Source: Candidatus Sulfurimonas baltica
GTDB taxonomy: Bacteria; Campylobacterota; Campylobacteria; Campylobacterales; Sulfurimonadaceae
Direction of reading: 5' to 3'
Length of the DNA stretch: 64,000 nucleotides
NCBI RefSeq assembly: GCF_015265455.1
Contig: NZ_CP054492.1
Span: 124,001 to 188,000 of the forward strand
The notes under the pieces are model-generated. The model was not told the origin of the DNA, did not search any database, and saw only the letters and a list, made by a program, of their open reading frames with translations. How positions within the stretch are numbered: position 1 is the first letter of the stretch; every line of letters starts with the position of its first letter. The position numbers and the translations under genes are program-made. Below, one piece after another: positions 36,209-44,729 of this stretch.

Positions 36209-36898
36209 TTAAATCGGCACTATTTTATATCCTGAGCCGTAAACGGTTTTAATAATGTTTTTTGGCAGTTTGCTTCTGATACGTTTTACTAAAGAGGTGA
36301 CTGCATCGTTTGAAAATTCATTTTCATTTGCCGAGGGGTGAAGATAATAAAATATATCTTCAGATGAAAAGTTGTGGCTTTGTTTTGAACATAGTAATTT
36401 TAGCAGCATAGTCTCTTTTTTTCTGAGTTGTATCTCTGCGTTATTCTCCCAAAATGTGCAGGTCTCGCTGTCCCAGTAGATGTTGCTGCCAAAATAAATA
36501 CGCCTTGTAGTGACTCTGATTTGTTCCACTGTGTCAAATAGGACTTTTTTTAAAATATCTGATTTTATAGGCTTTATCAAATATGTTTCAAGATGAAGTT
36601 TAACTGCGTGAAGAAGTTTTTCCTGATCAGAGTGAGCACTCATGATTATGATTTTTGTCTCTTTGTCTTTTTGCCTTATTTTAGAGATTAGACTCAGCCC
36701 ATCAAGGTTTGGCATATTAATATCTGTAAGTATAATATTGGGCCGTTTCTCATTGTATATCTCATAAGCCATTTTGCCACAAGCTGCACTATAGACTCTG
36801 GTAAAAAACATCTGTAAATATTCAACCGTTGACTCTCTCAACTCTTCTTCGTCTTCGGCTAACATGATAGAGACATCCCTGATTTTATCAATTTTCAA
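36209..36898 (-). CDS. OmpR-like response regulator
   Basis: 229 residues. Receiver: IMLAEDEEELRESTVEY, phospho-Asp in NIILTDINMPNLDG, IIMSAHSD, YLIKPI; then a winged-helix output domain (145-229; LRKKETMLLKLLCSK, DAVTSLVKRIRSKLP, TVYGSGYKIVPI). The start overlaps the ODP-kinase gene by 11 nt, so that kinase is its natural partner. Convergent with the c-heme kinase gene with 4 nt between, and it could receive signals from that cluster too. Confidence 0.9.
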   Translation of the reverse strand: MKIDKIRDVSIMLAEDEEELRESTVEYLQMFFTRVYSAACGKMAYEIYNEKRPNIILTDINMPNLDGLSLISKIRQKDKETKIIIMSAHSDQEKLLHAVKLHLETYLIKPIKSDILKKVLFDTVEQIRVTTRRIYFGSNIYWDSETCTFWENNAEIQLRKKETMLLKLLCSKQSHNFSSEDIFYYLHPSANENEFSNDAVTSLVKRIRSKLPKNIIKTVYGSGYKIVPI

Positions 36899-38414
36899 TT
36901 TTCATCTTTATAATAAATTTAGCACCTACTTTTGTGCTATTACCTTCATTACTGTTTTTCACACTTAACGAGCCGCCCATATTGTTCTCAATAATCATTT
37001 TTGCTATATGCAAGCCGAGTCCTGTTCCCATAGATTTATGTTTGGTTGTAAAGTAAGGGTCAAATATTTTGCCTATTATTTTATCGTCAATACCGCCACA
37101 ATCATCAGCTATACTAAGCGTTGTGTGCTGAGCATCAGATTTTAGTGAAATAGTGATATTTACATTTTCTAGATTTTTGTTAGCTATGATATCGTTGATA
37201 TTTGAAAGTATAGAGACTATTACTTGAACAAATTCATTAATAATACCATATATTTTAATATTATCATCAAGATAGAGGTTTAGCTTAACTCCTTTATCGT
37301 TTCCAGATAAATGGACAATATTGAGTGCTTTTTTTATTGAATCATTAACTTTAAACCAACTTTTTTCTTTATCTGGGCGGTAGTAGTTCATAAAGTCTTC
37401 GATTGTATCTGACATGTAGATTATAGATTTTTCCATTTTGTGCAACTTAGCGTTAACATCATCCTTTTGCAACATATCTGCACTGTTTTTCTCTTGGAGT
37501 ATTGCTACTGTCGTATTTATGATAGCTAGAGGCTGTCTCCATTGGTGTGCTATATTACCGAGCATTTCGCTGATATCTACTCTTTTGGATTGCTCAAACA
37601 GCAGCATGTCACGCTCTTTTAATGCCTCTTCTTTCTCTTGAAGCTCTTTTATCGTGTCTACTAGTTCCTTATTGTACTTCTCCTCTATATATAATCCGCA
37701 GTCAAGATTTTTCATATCACTAATCAAATCACTAATGTAATTTTTTTCTATAATAGAACCATGCTGGGGAGCTATTAAATCAATGTCGAGTTTTTCTATT
37801 TTATTTAGAGCATAGTTGAATATATCTTTGCTTGGCATATACTCTTGATGAAAAAGTTTTGCTTTATGAAAATATGTCTCATCGGCATAAAAATCCCAAG
37901 AGTCATCCAATCCTCCAAAAATATCACCGGAAAACAGAACTTTAGAAGCAGGCTCATAAGATACAAACGCACCAGGCGAGTGACAATAAGGAGTAGTGTA
38001 AAAATCAATTCTTAAGCCGGTTGAAGTCACTAATTGGTTGTTGTTTTTATCTATCTCATAATAGTCTGATTTAATAAGGTAGTGTTTAATTAACACAGAA
38101 GTTCTTGAGTGCGTAACAACCAACAGGTCGTCTCTGTTTATAAGCTTTTCTATCTCTGGAACCGCTGCTACTAAATCTGGGTCTTGATGATGAAGCACAA
38201 TGTATTTTATGTTTTTTATATCAGTAAGTGTTTTTACTTTTGCGATTGTCTCATCAAACTCAATCATTGAGCCTGGGTCAATTAAAATAGACTCACTGCC
38301 GTTAAGTATAAGATATGGGTGGCACTGAAAAGGGTCATCTTTAAGGTGCATCCCCACCCAATATATATTGGGCGCTATCTCCACCGCCTCTTGAGTGTTT
38401 ATCTTTTTACTCAT
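36888..38414 (-). CDS. ODP (flavodiiron-type beta-lactamase) sensor histidine kinase
   Basis: 508 residues, no membrane segment. Residues 1-240 are a metallo-beta-lactamase domain of the oxygen-binding diiron protein (ODP) type: IDPGSM, His76-x-Asp78-x-Asp80 in HHQDPD, His145 in PYCHSPGAF, Asp164 in LFSGDIFGG and His218 in PQHGS, matching the six diiron ligands of flavodiiron proteins. No flavodoxin domain follows; residues 245-275 are coiled coil and 280-508 a kinase with His290 (GNIAHQWRQPLAI). ODP domains bind O2 in chemoreceptors, so this is most likely a cytoplasmic O2/redox sensor. Partner regulator overlaps at the 3' end. Confidence 0.88.
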   Translation of the reverse strand: MSKKINTQEAVEIAPNIYWVGMHLKDDPFQCHPYLILNGSESILIDPGSMIEFDETIAKVKTLTDIKNIKYIVLHHQDPDLVAAVPEIEKLINRDDLLVVTHSRTSVLIKHYLIKSDYYEIDKNNNQLVTSTGLRIDFYTTPYCHSPGAFVSYEPASKVLFSGDIFGGLDDSWDFYADETYFHKAKLFHQEYMPSKDIFNYALNKIEKLDIDLIAPQHGSIIEKNYISDLISDMKNLDCGLYIEEKYNKELVDTIKELQEKEEALKERDMLLFEQSKRVDISEMLGNIAHQWRQPLAIINTTVAILQEKNSADMLQKDDVNAKLHKMEKSIIYMSDTIEDFMNYYRPDKEKSWFKVNDSIKKALNIVHLSGNDKGVKLNLYLDDNIKIYGIINEFVQVIVSILSNINDIIANKNLENVNITISLKSDAQHTTLSIADDCGGIDDKIIGKIFDPYFTTKHKSMGTGLGLHIAKMIIENNMGGSLSVKNSNEGNSTKVGAKFIIKMKIEN

Positions 38415-38491
38415 AACAAGAAGCCTTTATTTATTTATGACATAATAACATATACTTATTAAATACTCTTTTTGAGATTAAGGGGACAACT

Positions 38492-39187
38492 ATCAAACAT
38501 ATTAGCATTATCGGGTGTGGCTGGCTAGGAAAACCGCTTTCACAAGAGCTTTCATTGGACTTACATGTAGAGTGTTATGAGCGTGACAAAACTCAAGATA
38601 ACTCAAGTTTTTACCATTGTGACACGATGATTATCGCCATTAATCCAAAGCACAATTATCTTCAAACACTTAGCAAAATAGCTGAATTAACTAAACCTAC
38701 ATGTAGAGTAATTTTAATGAGTTCTACTTCTGTTTACAAGGAGTTTGATTGTGAGATTGATGAGAGTGCAGTTATAACAAAAACATCTTTGCAAAAAGAG
38801 GCAGAGGAGCTAATGCAGGCTCTAAAAGATAGTGTTGTTATTCTGAGACTTGGAGGACTGATGGGCGAAGATAGAATCTCTGGTAAGTGGAAAAGCAGCT
38901 CATCTTTTGCTGATGGATTTGTGAATTATATTCACAGAGATGATGTTATAAAGATTACAAAAGAGTTGATTCAAAGCAGTTATACAAACGGGATATATAA
39001 TCTTGTTGCACCTAAACACCCTCTGCGCTCAGAGGTGCATAAAAAAAACAGTGAGGGGTTTGGGTTTGAGCTTGGAGAGTTTGAGGGGAATAGTTACCGC
39101 ATAGTGAATTCAGACAAGATTATAAAAGAACTAAATTACACTTTTTTGTATCCGGACCCTCTTTACATGTGGAGTAAGAAAGTCTAG
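38492..39187 (+). CDS. NAD(P)-binding Rossmann/epimerase-like protein, apparent ATC start
   Basis: The coding frame clearly extends upstream of the first usual start (TTG 38555): codons from 38492 read (M)KHISIIGCGWLGKPL, the complete Rossmann GxGxxG nucleotide loop. The codon where the family has ATG is ATC, 6 nt after a strong AAGGGG Shine-Dalgarno; no ATG/GTG/TTG exists further up before it. Later motifs are TMIIAINP, VILMSSTSVYKE and VVILRLGGLMG, an extended SDR/SDR_a5-like pattern. Either a rare ATC start, or a mutated or misread ATG. Starting at 38555 would remove the cofactor site. Confidence 0.7.
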   Translation: MKHISIIGCGWLGKPLSQELSLDLHVECYERDKTQDNSSFYHCDTMIIAINPKHNYLQTLSKIAELTKPTCRVILMSSTSVYKEFDCEIDESAVITKTSLQKEAEELMQALKDSVVILRLGGLMGEDRISGKWKSSSSFADGFVNYIHRDDVIKITKELIQSSYTNGIYNLVAPKHPLRSEVHKKNSEGFGFELGEFEGNSYRIVNSDKIIKELNYTFLYPDPLYMWSKKV

Positions 39188-39381
39188 TTTTCTCTGGCTA
39201 ATTTGGCAAAGTCTATCTCTTCTTTTTTGTTTTCACTATCTTCTTTGTCTTTCTCCAAAATACCGCTACTAAAAATAATTCCATCACTTTTGTTTAGTAT
39301 GCACCCTTTTATACCAGGCAAGCAATCCTTGCTAAGAAGTTTGCAGTAACCTTTGTGGTCATGTTGACATGTCCAACCCAT
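39184..39381 (-). CDS. Small Cys/His-containing protein
   Basis: 65 residues, no signal peptide. Cys5, Cys13, Cys20 and Cys27 plus His7 and His9 in the first half (WTCQHDHKGYCKLLSKDCLPG) look like a metal or Fe-S site; the second half is acidic and helical (EKDKEDSENKKEEIDFAKLA). I do not know the family. Convergent with the Rossmann protein gene, overlapping 4 nt at the 3' ends. Kept as a gene because the cysteine pattern is regular. Confidence 0.6.
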   Translation of the reverse strand: MGWTCQHDHKGYCKLLSKDCLPGIKGCILNKSDGIIFSSGILEKDKEDSENKKEEIDFAKLAREN

Positions 39382-39452
39382 AATAGACCTCTGATTTTTA
39401 TAATATATAGCGAATTATGATACAATTTTTTAAACAAACGCTTAGGAGCATT

Positions 39453-40679
39453 ATGAGCTATAAAGTATTAGATGTCAATAGTGTAGTAGAGTATCTCTTA
39501 TCAATAAAAGAAGTTGTTGAATTTTTTGGTACAGAGAGTTTAAATGCTGTTGAAATCGGTGACGGAAATCTAAACTATGTCTATAAGATAAGCTCAGAAC
39601 AAGAGCCTGAGAAAGCACTTATAGCAAAACAGGCAGTTCCATATCTTAGATGTGTTGGAGAGCAGTTTCCTCTCTCTCGCGAGAGAATGACATATGAGAT
39701 AAGAGCTCTTGAGAAGTTTTACAAAATCTTTCCAAATTTTGTACCAAAAGTGTACCACTCTAGCGAAGCTATGAGCATTGTTGTTATGGAGTATTTAGAT
39801 AGTCATATAATTATGCGCGAAGGTCTCATAAACAGAGTTAAATATACTAAGTTCTCTGAACATATCTCAACCTACATGTCAGCTACACTTTTTTATACCT
39901 CATCTATTGCTATGAGCAGTTTAAACAAAAGAGAGCTTATTGGTAAGTTTAACGGCAATACCGAGCTATGTAAATTAACCGAAGATTTAGTTTTCAGCTT
40001 CCCATTTATGGAGCATGAGACAAATGACAATGAGAATGTAGAAAATAATGTAAATGCCAAAAAACTTTTTGAAGATTATGAGTTTAAAGAGAGAGTGTTG
40101 GAACTAAAATATAAGTTTATGACCCAAAGTGATGCGTTGCTCCATGGTGATTTGCACACAGGTTCTATTATGATAAATGAAAATGAAACATACGTAATAG
40201 ACCCGGAATTTGCTTTTGTAGGCCCTTTTGGTTTTGATGTCGGGGCACTTTTGGCGAATTTGGTGAACAACTATATACATCACTCTGTTGTTACAAAAGA
40301 TACGGAGTTTATGGAGTGGCTGCTTCAAACCATAAAAGAAATTTTAGACAAGTTTTGTGAGAAGTTTTTAAACTATTGGAGTGAGTCAAAAAACTCTGCC
40401 CTTTGTGTTGCGGGCTTTTTGAATGAAAAAACACTTCATGATTATAAAAAAAGGTTTGTCAAAAAAATCCTAAAAGATAGTGTCGGATTTGCAGGATGCA
40501 AGATGGCTAGAAGAGTTTACGGTGTTGCAGGCGTTGCAGAGATACGAGGTGTAAAAGATGTGACATTAAGAGGCGAAGCTGAGGCGCTGGCTCTATTAAT
40601 AGCAAGAGAGTTTGTTATGAACTACGACAAAATAGACACAAGTGACGAGATATTGGAGATTATAAAAAATGCAGGGTAA
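39453..40679 (+). CDS. mtnK: 5-methylthioribose kinase
   Basis: 408 residues from ATG 39453, chosen because TTAGGAGCATT precedes it; the frame is open back to 39417 without a ribosome site. Aminoglycoside-phosphotransferase fold: VEIGDGNLNYVYKIS (nucleotide loop), LIAKQAVPYLRCVGE, catalytic HGDLHTGSIM and metal-binding DPEFAFVGPFGFDVG. Phosphorylates 5-methylthioribose in methionine/MTA salvage. The stop overlaps mtnA by 11 nt. Confidence 0.93.
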   Translation: MSYKVLDVNSVVEYLLSIKEVVEFFGTESLNAVEIGDGNLNYVYKISSEQEPEKALIAKQAVPYLRCVGEQFPLSRERMTYEIRALEKFYKIFPNFVPKVYHSSEAMSIVVMEYLDSHIIMREGLINRVKYTKFSEHISTYMSATLFYTSSIAMSSLNKRELIGKFNGNTELCKLTEDLVFSFPFMEHETNDNENVENNVNAKKLFEDYEFKERVLELKYKFMTQSDALLHGDLHTGSIMINENETYVIDPEFAFVGPFGFDVGALLANLVNNYIHHSVVTKDTEFMEWLLQTIKEILDKFCEKFLNYWSESKNSALCVAGFLNEKTLHDYKKRFVKKILKDSVGFAGCKMARRVYGVAGVAEIRGVKDVTLRGEAEALALLIAREFVMNYDKIDTSDEILEIIKNAG

Positions 40680-41781
40680 ATATAAGGCTTTATGGTTAAA
40701 TGATGATGACTTTTATGAGTATTTAGAAGTTATAGATCAGACAAAACTTCCGTTTGAGTACGATACAAAAATTCTTACAACGACTGACGAGGTAGTTAGA
40801 GCCATAAAAAATATGACTGTTCGGGGTGCTGGAGTTATAGGTAGCGTTGCAGCATTTGGGATATATATAGCGGCTATCGAAGTAGAAGGTGAGTATGAAA
40901 AACTAAAAGAAAAAGCAAATCTTATAAGAGAATCACGACCGACTGCCGTTAACCTTATGTGGGCGGTTGACAAGATGATGGAGCTTTTAAAGGATTCAGA
41001 AGATCCGGAAGATTCAGAGGCTTTAGCTGAAGATGCGTTGAAGTTTGCAATACAACTAAATGATGAAGAGGCATTAGAGAGTCAAAAAATAGCTCAGTAC
41101 GGATGTGACATAATTGAAGAGATTTTAAAAAAGAAAAATAAGACAAAGATAAATATACTAACACACTGTAACGCAGGATGGTTAGCTGTTATAGATGAGG
41201 GTACAGCTCTCGCACCTATCTATGAGGCAAAAAGAAGAGGAATAGATGTACATGTATGGGTTGATGAGACAAGACCAAGAAACCAAGGGGCAAGTCTTAC
41301 AGCTTGGGAGCTCGAACAAAGTGGGATTGAACACACTATCATTGCAGACAATACCGGCGGACATCTGATGCAGCACGGTGAAGTTGACATGGTTATAGTC
41401 GGAGCAGACAGAGTGAGTGCAAATGGCGACGTGGCAAACAAGATAGGAACATACTTAAAAGCACTTGCCGCATACGATAATAACATCCCTTTTTATGTAG
41501 CTATACCAGCCTCCACTTTTGATTTTAGTATAAAAGATGGTGTAAAAGAGATTCCTATTGAGCTTAGAAGTCCAGATGAAGTGAGATATATAAAGGGTGT
41601 TGATGAAGAGGGAGTTGTGAGAGAAGTTCTTATTACCCCAAAAGATTCACCCGCAATCAACTACGGCTTTGATGTGACTCCTGCCAGACTTATAACAGGT
41701 CTTATAACAAACAAAGGTCTCTGCTACGCCAATTACGACAGTATTGTGAGAATGTTTTTTAACGTTTCTGATAAATTATAA
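40669..41781 (+). CDS. mtnA: 5-methylthioribose-1-phosphate isomerase
   Basis: 370 residues of the MtnA/eIF2B-like family: NMTVRGAGVIGSVAAFG, ILTHCNAGWLAV (active-site Cys), VDETRPRNQGASLTAWEL, GADRVSANGDVANKIGTY (active-site Asp), DSPAINYGFDVTPARLITG. Converts MTR-1-P to methylthioribulose-1-P. Cotranslated with mtnK. No mtnB, mtnC/D or mtnW is nearby; the aldolase fusion at 44.7 kb may take the next step. Confidence 0.95.
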   Translation: MQGKYKALWLNDDDFYEYLEVIDQTKLPFEYDTKILTTTDEVVRAIKNMTVRGAGVIGSVAAFGIYIAAIEVEGEYEKLKEKANLIRESRPTAVNLMWAVDKMMELLKDSEDPEDSEALAEDALKFAIQLNDEEALESQKIAQYGCDIIEEILKKKNKTKINILTHCNAGWLAVIDEGTALAPIYEAKRRGIDVHVWVDETRPRNQGASLTAWELEQSGIEHTIIADNTGGHLMQHGEVDMVIVGADRVSANGDVANKIGTYLKALAAYDNNIPFYVAIPASTFDFSIKDGVKEIPIELRSPDEVRYIKGVDEEGVVREVLITPKDSPAINYGFDVTPARLITGLITNKGLCYANYDSIVRMFFNVSDKL

Positions 41782-41883
41782 TATAGTTATTTAGCGTTTA
41801 TATATAATTTTTCCTTATTTAAGACAGTCCTCAGACAATAGTGTGTAGACTTGTTTCATATATGATAATTTAAGGAAATGAAA

Positions 41884-42708
41884 ATGAAAAAAATTACTAC
41901 ACTGCTATTGGCTGTTGGAACACTTTCTCTATTTGGAGCTTCAGATATACAAACTTTTGGTTGCGGTATCACAAAAAGTGCGTACTTAAAAAAGCTTAAT
42001 GCCGCTTATGCAAAAAAGTATAACGTAAAAGTTACTATTCCTGGAAGAGGTGGAGCAAGCAAGGCTATTTTATTAGCAGGAGCTGGCAAGGTTGCTGTTG
42101 GTAGTGGTTGTCGTCCTGTCATAGATATCGCTAATGATAAAGGTGTAGTTGGAACTCATGTGGCTTGGGGAGCTTTAGTGTTTTTAGTAAATCCAAATAA
42201 CCCTTTAGAAACAGTTACAGTAGATCAAGCAAAAAGTATAATGATGGGTAAAATCACAAACTTTAAAGAGATTGGTGGAGAAGATCAAGCTATAACTGTC
42301 TATGCAAGAAAAGGTAAAACTTCTGGTGTTGGTTATGCAGCAAGAGACTCTATCTTTAAAGATCCAAAAGCAAGTTTTGCAAAGGGTGCAGAACTAAAGG
42401 GAAGTTCTGGTCCACTTAGAAAAGCTATTGCTAAAGACAAAGGTGGTTTTGGAATTGGAGATATATCTAGTGCAAAACACAACACAAAGCTTGTTAAGAT
42501 TTTAAAACTTAATGGCGTTGATGCTTCAAAAGCAAATATTGCAAGCGGAAAATACTCTCTTTATAGACCTTTCTTTTTATATACAAAAGGTGTACCAGCT
42601 GGTGAAGCAAAAAACTTTGTTGACTATGCCCTATCTGCTGAAGGACAAGATGTTATAAGTAAAGCGGGAACTGTAAACTTAAAAGAGGGAAGTTCTCTAA
42701 AAAAATAG
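41884..42708 (+). CDS. PstS-like periplasmic substrate-binding protein
   Basis: 274 residues. The ATG at 41884 was preferred over 41878 because AAGGA then has normal spacing. Signal peptide 1-19 (ending LFGAS). PBP-like_2 domain: FGCGITKSAYLKKLNAAY, IPGRGGASKAILL, GCRPVIDIAND, VTVDQAKSIMMGKITNFKEIGG, VYARKGKTSGVGYAARD. The last matches PstS-type phosphate or oxyanion binders, but no transporter genes follow; the next gene, 18 nt on, is a chemoreceptor. Suggests ligand binding for taxis rather than uptake. Confidence 0.85.
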   Translation: MKKITTLLLAVGTLSLFGASDIQTFGCGITKSAYLKKLNAAYAKKYNVKVTIPGRGGASKAILLAGAGKVAVGSGCRPVIDIANDKGVVGTHVAWGALVFLVNPNNPLETVTVDQAKSIMMGKITNFKEIGGEDQAITVYARKGKTSGVGYAARDSIFKDPKASFAKGAELKGSSGPLRKAIAKDKGGFGIGDISSAKHNTKLVKILKLNGVDASKANIASGKYSLYRPFFLYTKGVPAGEAKNFVDYALSAEGQDVISKAGTVNLKEGSSLKK

Positions 42709-42726
42709 TAAAGATAGGAAATAAAA

Positions 42727-44682
42727 ATGTATAAAAATATTTCAATTGGAAAGAAAACCTCTATCCCAATAGTTGTTGTTTCTCTTGTATTCTTAATAAT
42801 AGTCTCTGTTATTGAGTTTTATATAGCATCAGGCATTTCTGAGAAAACATATACAGGTACAAAAGAGGAACTTCTTTCTAAGTTAAAAGATAAATTAGCT
42901 CTAAAGTATGAAGTTGGAATAACAAGTGCGATATCTTTAGCTTCAAACATGGAACTAAAAATGGCTGTAGAGGAAGATGATCGAGACTTGGCATTAGAAG
43001 TCATTCAAAATCTAGGTAAGGCTTATAAAGCTAGTACAAACTACAAAAACATTAAAATCCATATTCACACCAAAGATGTAAAATCTTTTTTAAGAGCATG
43101 GAAACCAGAAAAAAATGGCGATGACCTTAGTGGTTTTAGACATACTATCAATAAAGTAAAACAAACAAATAAACCTGTTTTAGCAATAGAGATGGGCAGA
43201 GCTGGAATGGTAATGAGAGCTATTGTTCCTATCCATAACTCATTTGGCTATGCAGGTTCACTTGAATTTATTCAAGGACTCAATTCTGTTCAAAAAAGCT
43301 TTAAAGAAGAGAAAGTTGAGTTTCTTTTTTTAATGGATGACAAGTTCTTAAACATAGCTACTTTAGCAAAAAAGAATGAGAGAGTACAAAACTATGTTCT
43401 TTCTCAAAGAAGTTATGACAAGCCTTTTTTAGCAGATGCAAAAAAACTGGACTTTGCAAAGCTTCTTGAAAATGGTTTTTTAGTAACTGATAATTACATG
43501 TATACTTATGAATATGTAAAAGATTTTCAGGGTGAAAAAATCGGTTTATATCTTCTAGGAAAAAACGTAGAAATAGTTAATGATACAGTAAATGATTCTC
43601 TACAAATTGTTTATATCTCAATTGGAGCTATTCTTGCATTAATTCTGCTTATTAACATAGTTGCTCTTTTGACAATTAGAAAAGCTATAACTGTTCCTTT
43701 ACTCTCGCTAATAGCACATACAAAAGAGTTGTCTTCTGGAGAAGGGGATTTAACTAAAAGGCTTCCTTGTCATTATAATGGAGATGAAATATGTGAAACA
43801 AACAGTTGGATAAATACTTTTATAGAAAAAGTTCAAGAACTTGTAAATGAGAGTAAAAAACTAGCTTCTAATAATAATGCTGTAGCAAGTGATTTATCCA
43901 ATAGCTCAAGTAAAATAAAAGAAAGAGCAGTTAGTAGTGCGTCTGTTATGAATGAGCTTGTTGCCAATGGAGAAAAAGTAGATGAGCTTCTTCAGATTAC
44001 AAATGCAGAAGCAAAAAATACTCAAGAAGTAATTGCCTCAACACAAATGAAGCTGGAAGCGACTAAAGGTATTTTACTTGATTTAACAAATATGATGAGT
44101 GAAAGTTCTCAAAAAGAACTAGCCCTTGCAGAAAAACTAAATAGACTAACTGAAGAAGCAAGTCAGGCAAAAGATATTTTAAATATAATAGGAGACATTG
44201 CAGAACAAACAAATCTATTAGCTTTAAATGCGGCGATTGAAGCAGCACGTGCTGGTGAACACGGTAGAGGTTTCGCTGTTGTTGCAGATGAAGTTAGAAA
44301 GCTTGCTGAAAGAACTCAAAAGGCTTTAAATGATATCAATGCAACGATTAGCGTTATTGTTCAATCGATTATGGATTCAAGCCAAGAGATGAATTCAAAT
44401 GCAGAAGTTTCAGAAAAACTTATGGAACTCTCAAATATTGCAGATAAAGAGATGGAAGAGTCAGCAATCAATATGAATGAAGCAACTATCTCCGTAGAAA
44501 AAGCGGCTAACGACTCAGTATTTTTATCTACTCAGATTGAAAAAATGCTTGTTGATATTAAGCAAGTTAGTGAAATGGAAAGCTTAAATGCAAAAAGTGC
44601 TGAAGAGATGGATAATTCTCTACACTCCTTAGAAGAATCTGTAAATCAGTTAGATAAAAACTTATCAACATTTAAATCATAA
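42727..44682 (+). CDS. Methyl-accepting chemotaxis protein with cache-like sensor
   Basis: 651 residues. TM1 about 14-34, periplasmic sensor 35-290 ([49 protein letters not shown]), TM2 about 293-313, HAMP 315-370 ([22 protein letters not shown]) and a signalling domain with tip [20 protein letters not shown] near 490. Probably works with the PstS-like protein immediately upstream. Sensor is related to that of the kinase at 32.9 kb. Confidence 0.93.
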   Translation: MYKNISIGKKTSIPIVVVSLVFLIIVSVIEFYIASGISEKTYTGTKEELLSKLKDKLALKYEVGITSAISLASNMELKMAVEEDDRDLALEVIQNLGKAYKASTNYKNIKIHIHTKDVKSFLRAWKPEKNGDDLSGFRHTINKVKQTNKPVLAIEMGRAGMVMRAIVPIHNSFGYAGSLEFIQGLNSVQKSFKEEKVEFLFLMDDKFLNIATLAKKNERVQNYVLSQRSYDKPFLADAKKLDFAKLLENGFLVTDNYMYTYEYVKDFQGEKIGLYLLGKNVEIVNDTVNDSLQIVYISIGAILALILLINIVALLTIRKAITVPLLSLIAHTKELSSGEGDLTKRLPCHYNGDEICETNSWINTFIEKVQELVNESKKLASNNNAVASDLSNSSSKIKERAVSSASVMNELVANGEKVDELLQITNAEAKNTQEVIASTQMKLEATKGILLDLTNMMSESSQKELALAEKLNRLTEEASQAKDILNIIGDIAEQTNLLALNAAIEAARAGEHGRGFAVVADEVRKLAERTQKALNDINATISVIVQSIMDSSQEMNSNAEVSEKLMELSNIADKEMEESAINMNEATISVEKAANDSVFLSTQIEKMLVDIKQVSEMESLNAKSAEEMDNSLHSLEESVNQLDKNLSTFKS

Positions 44683-44729
44683 GTTTTTTAGCTAAAATTC
44701 TAAAGCTATAAAATTTATAAGGTAAAGTA

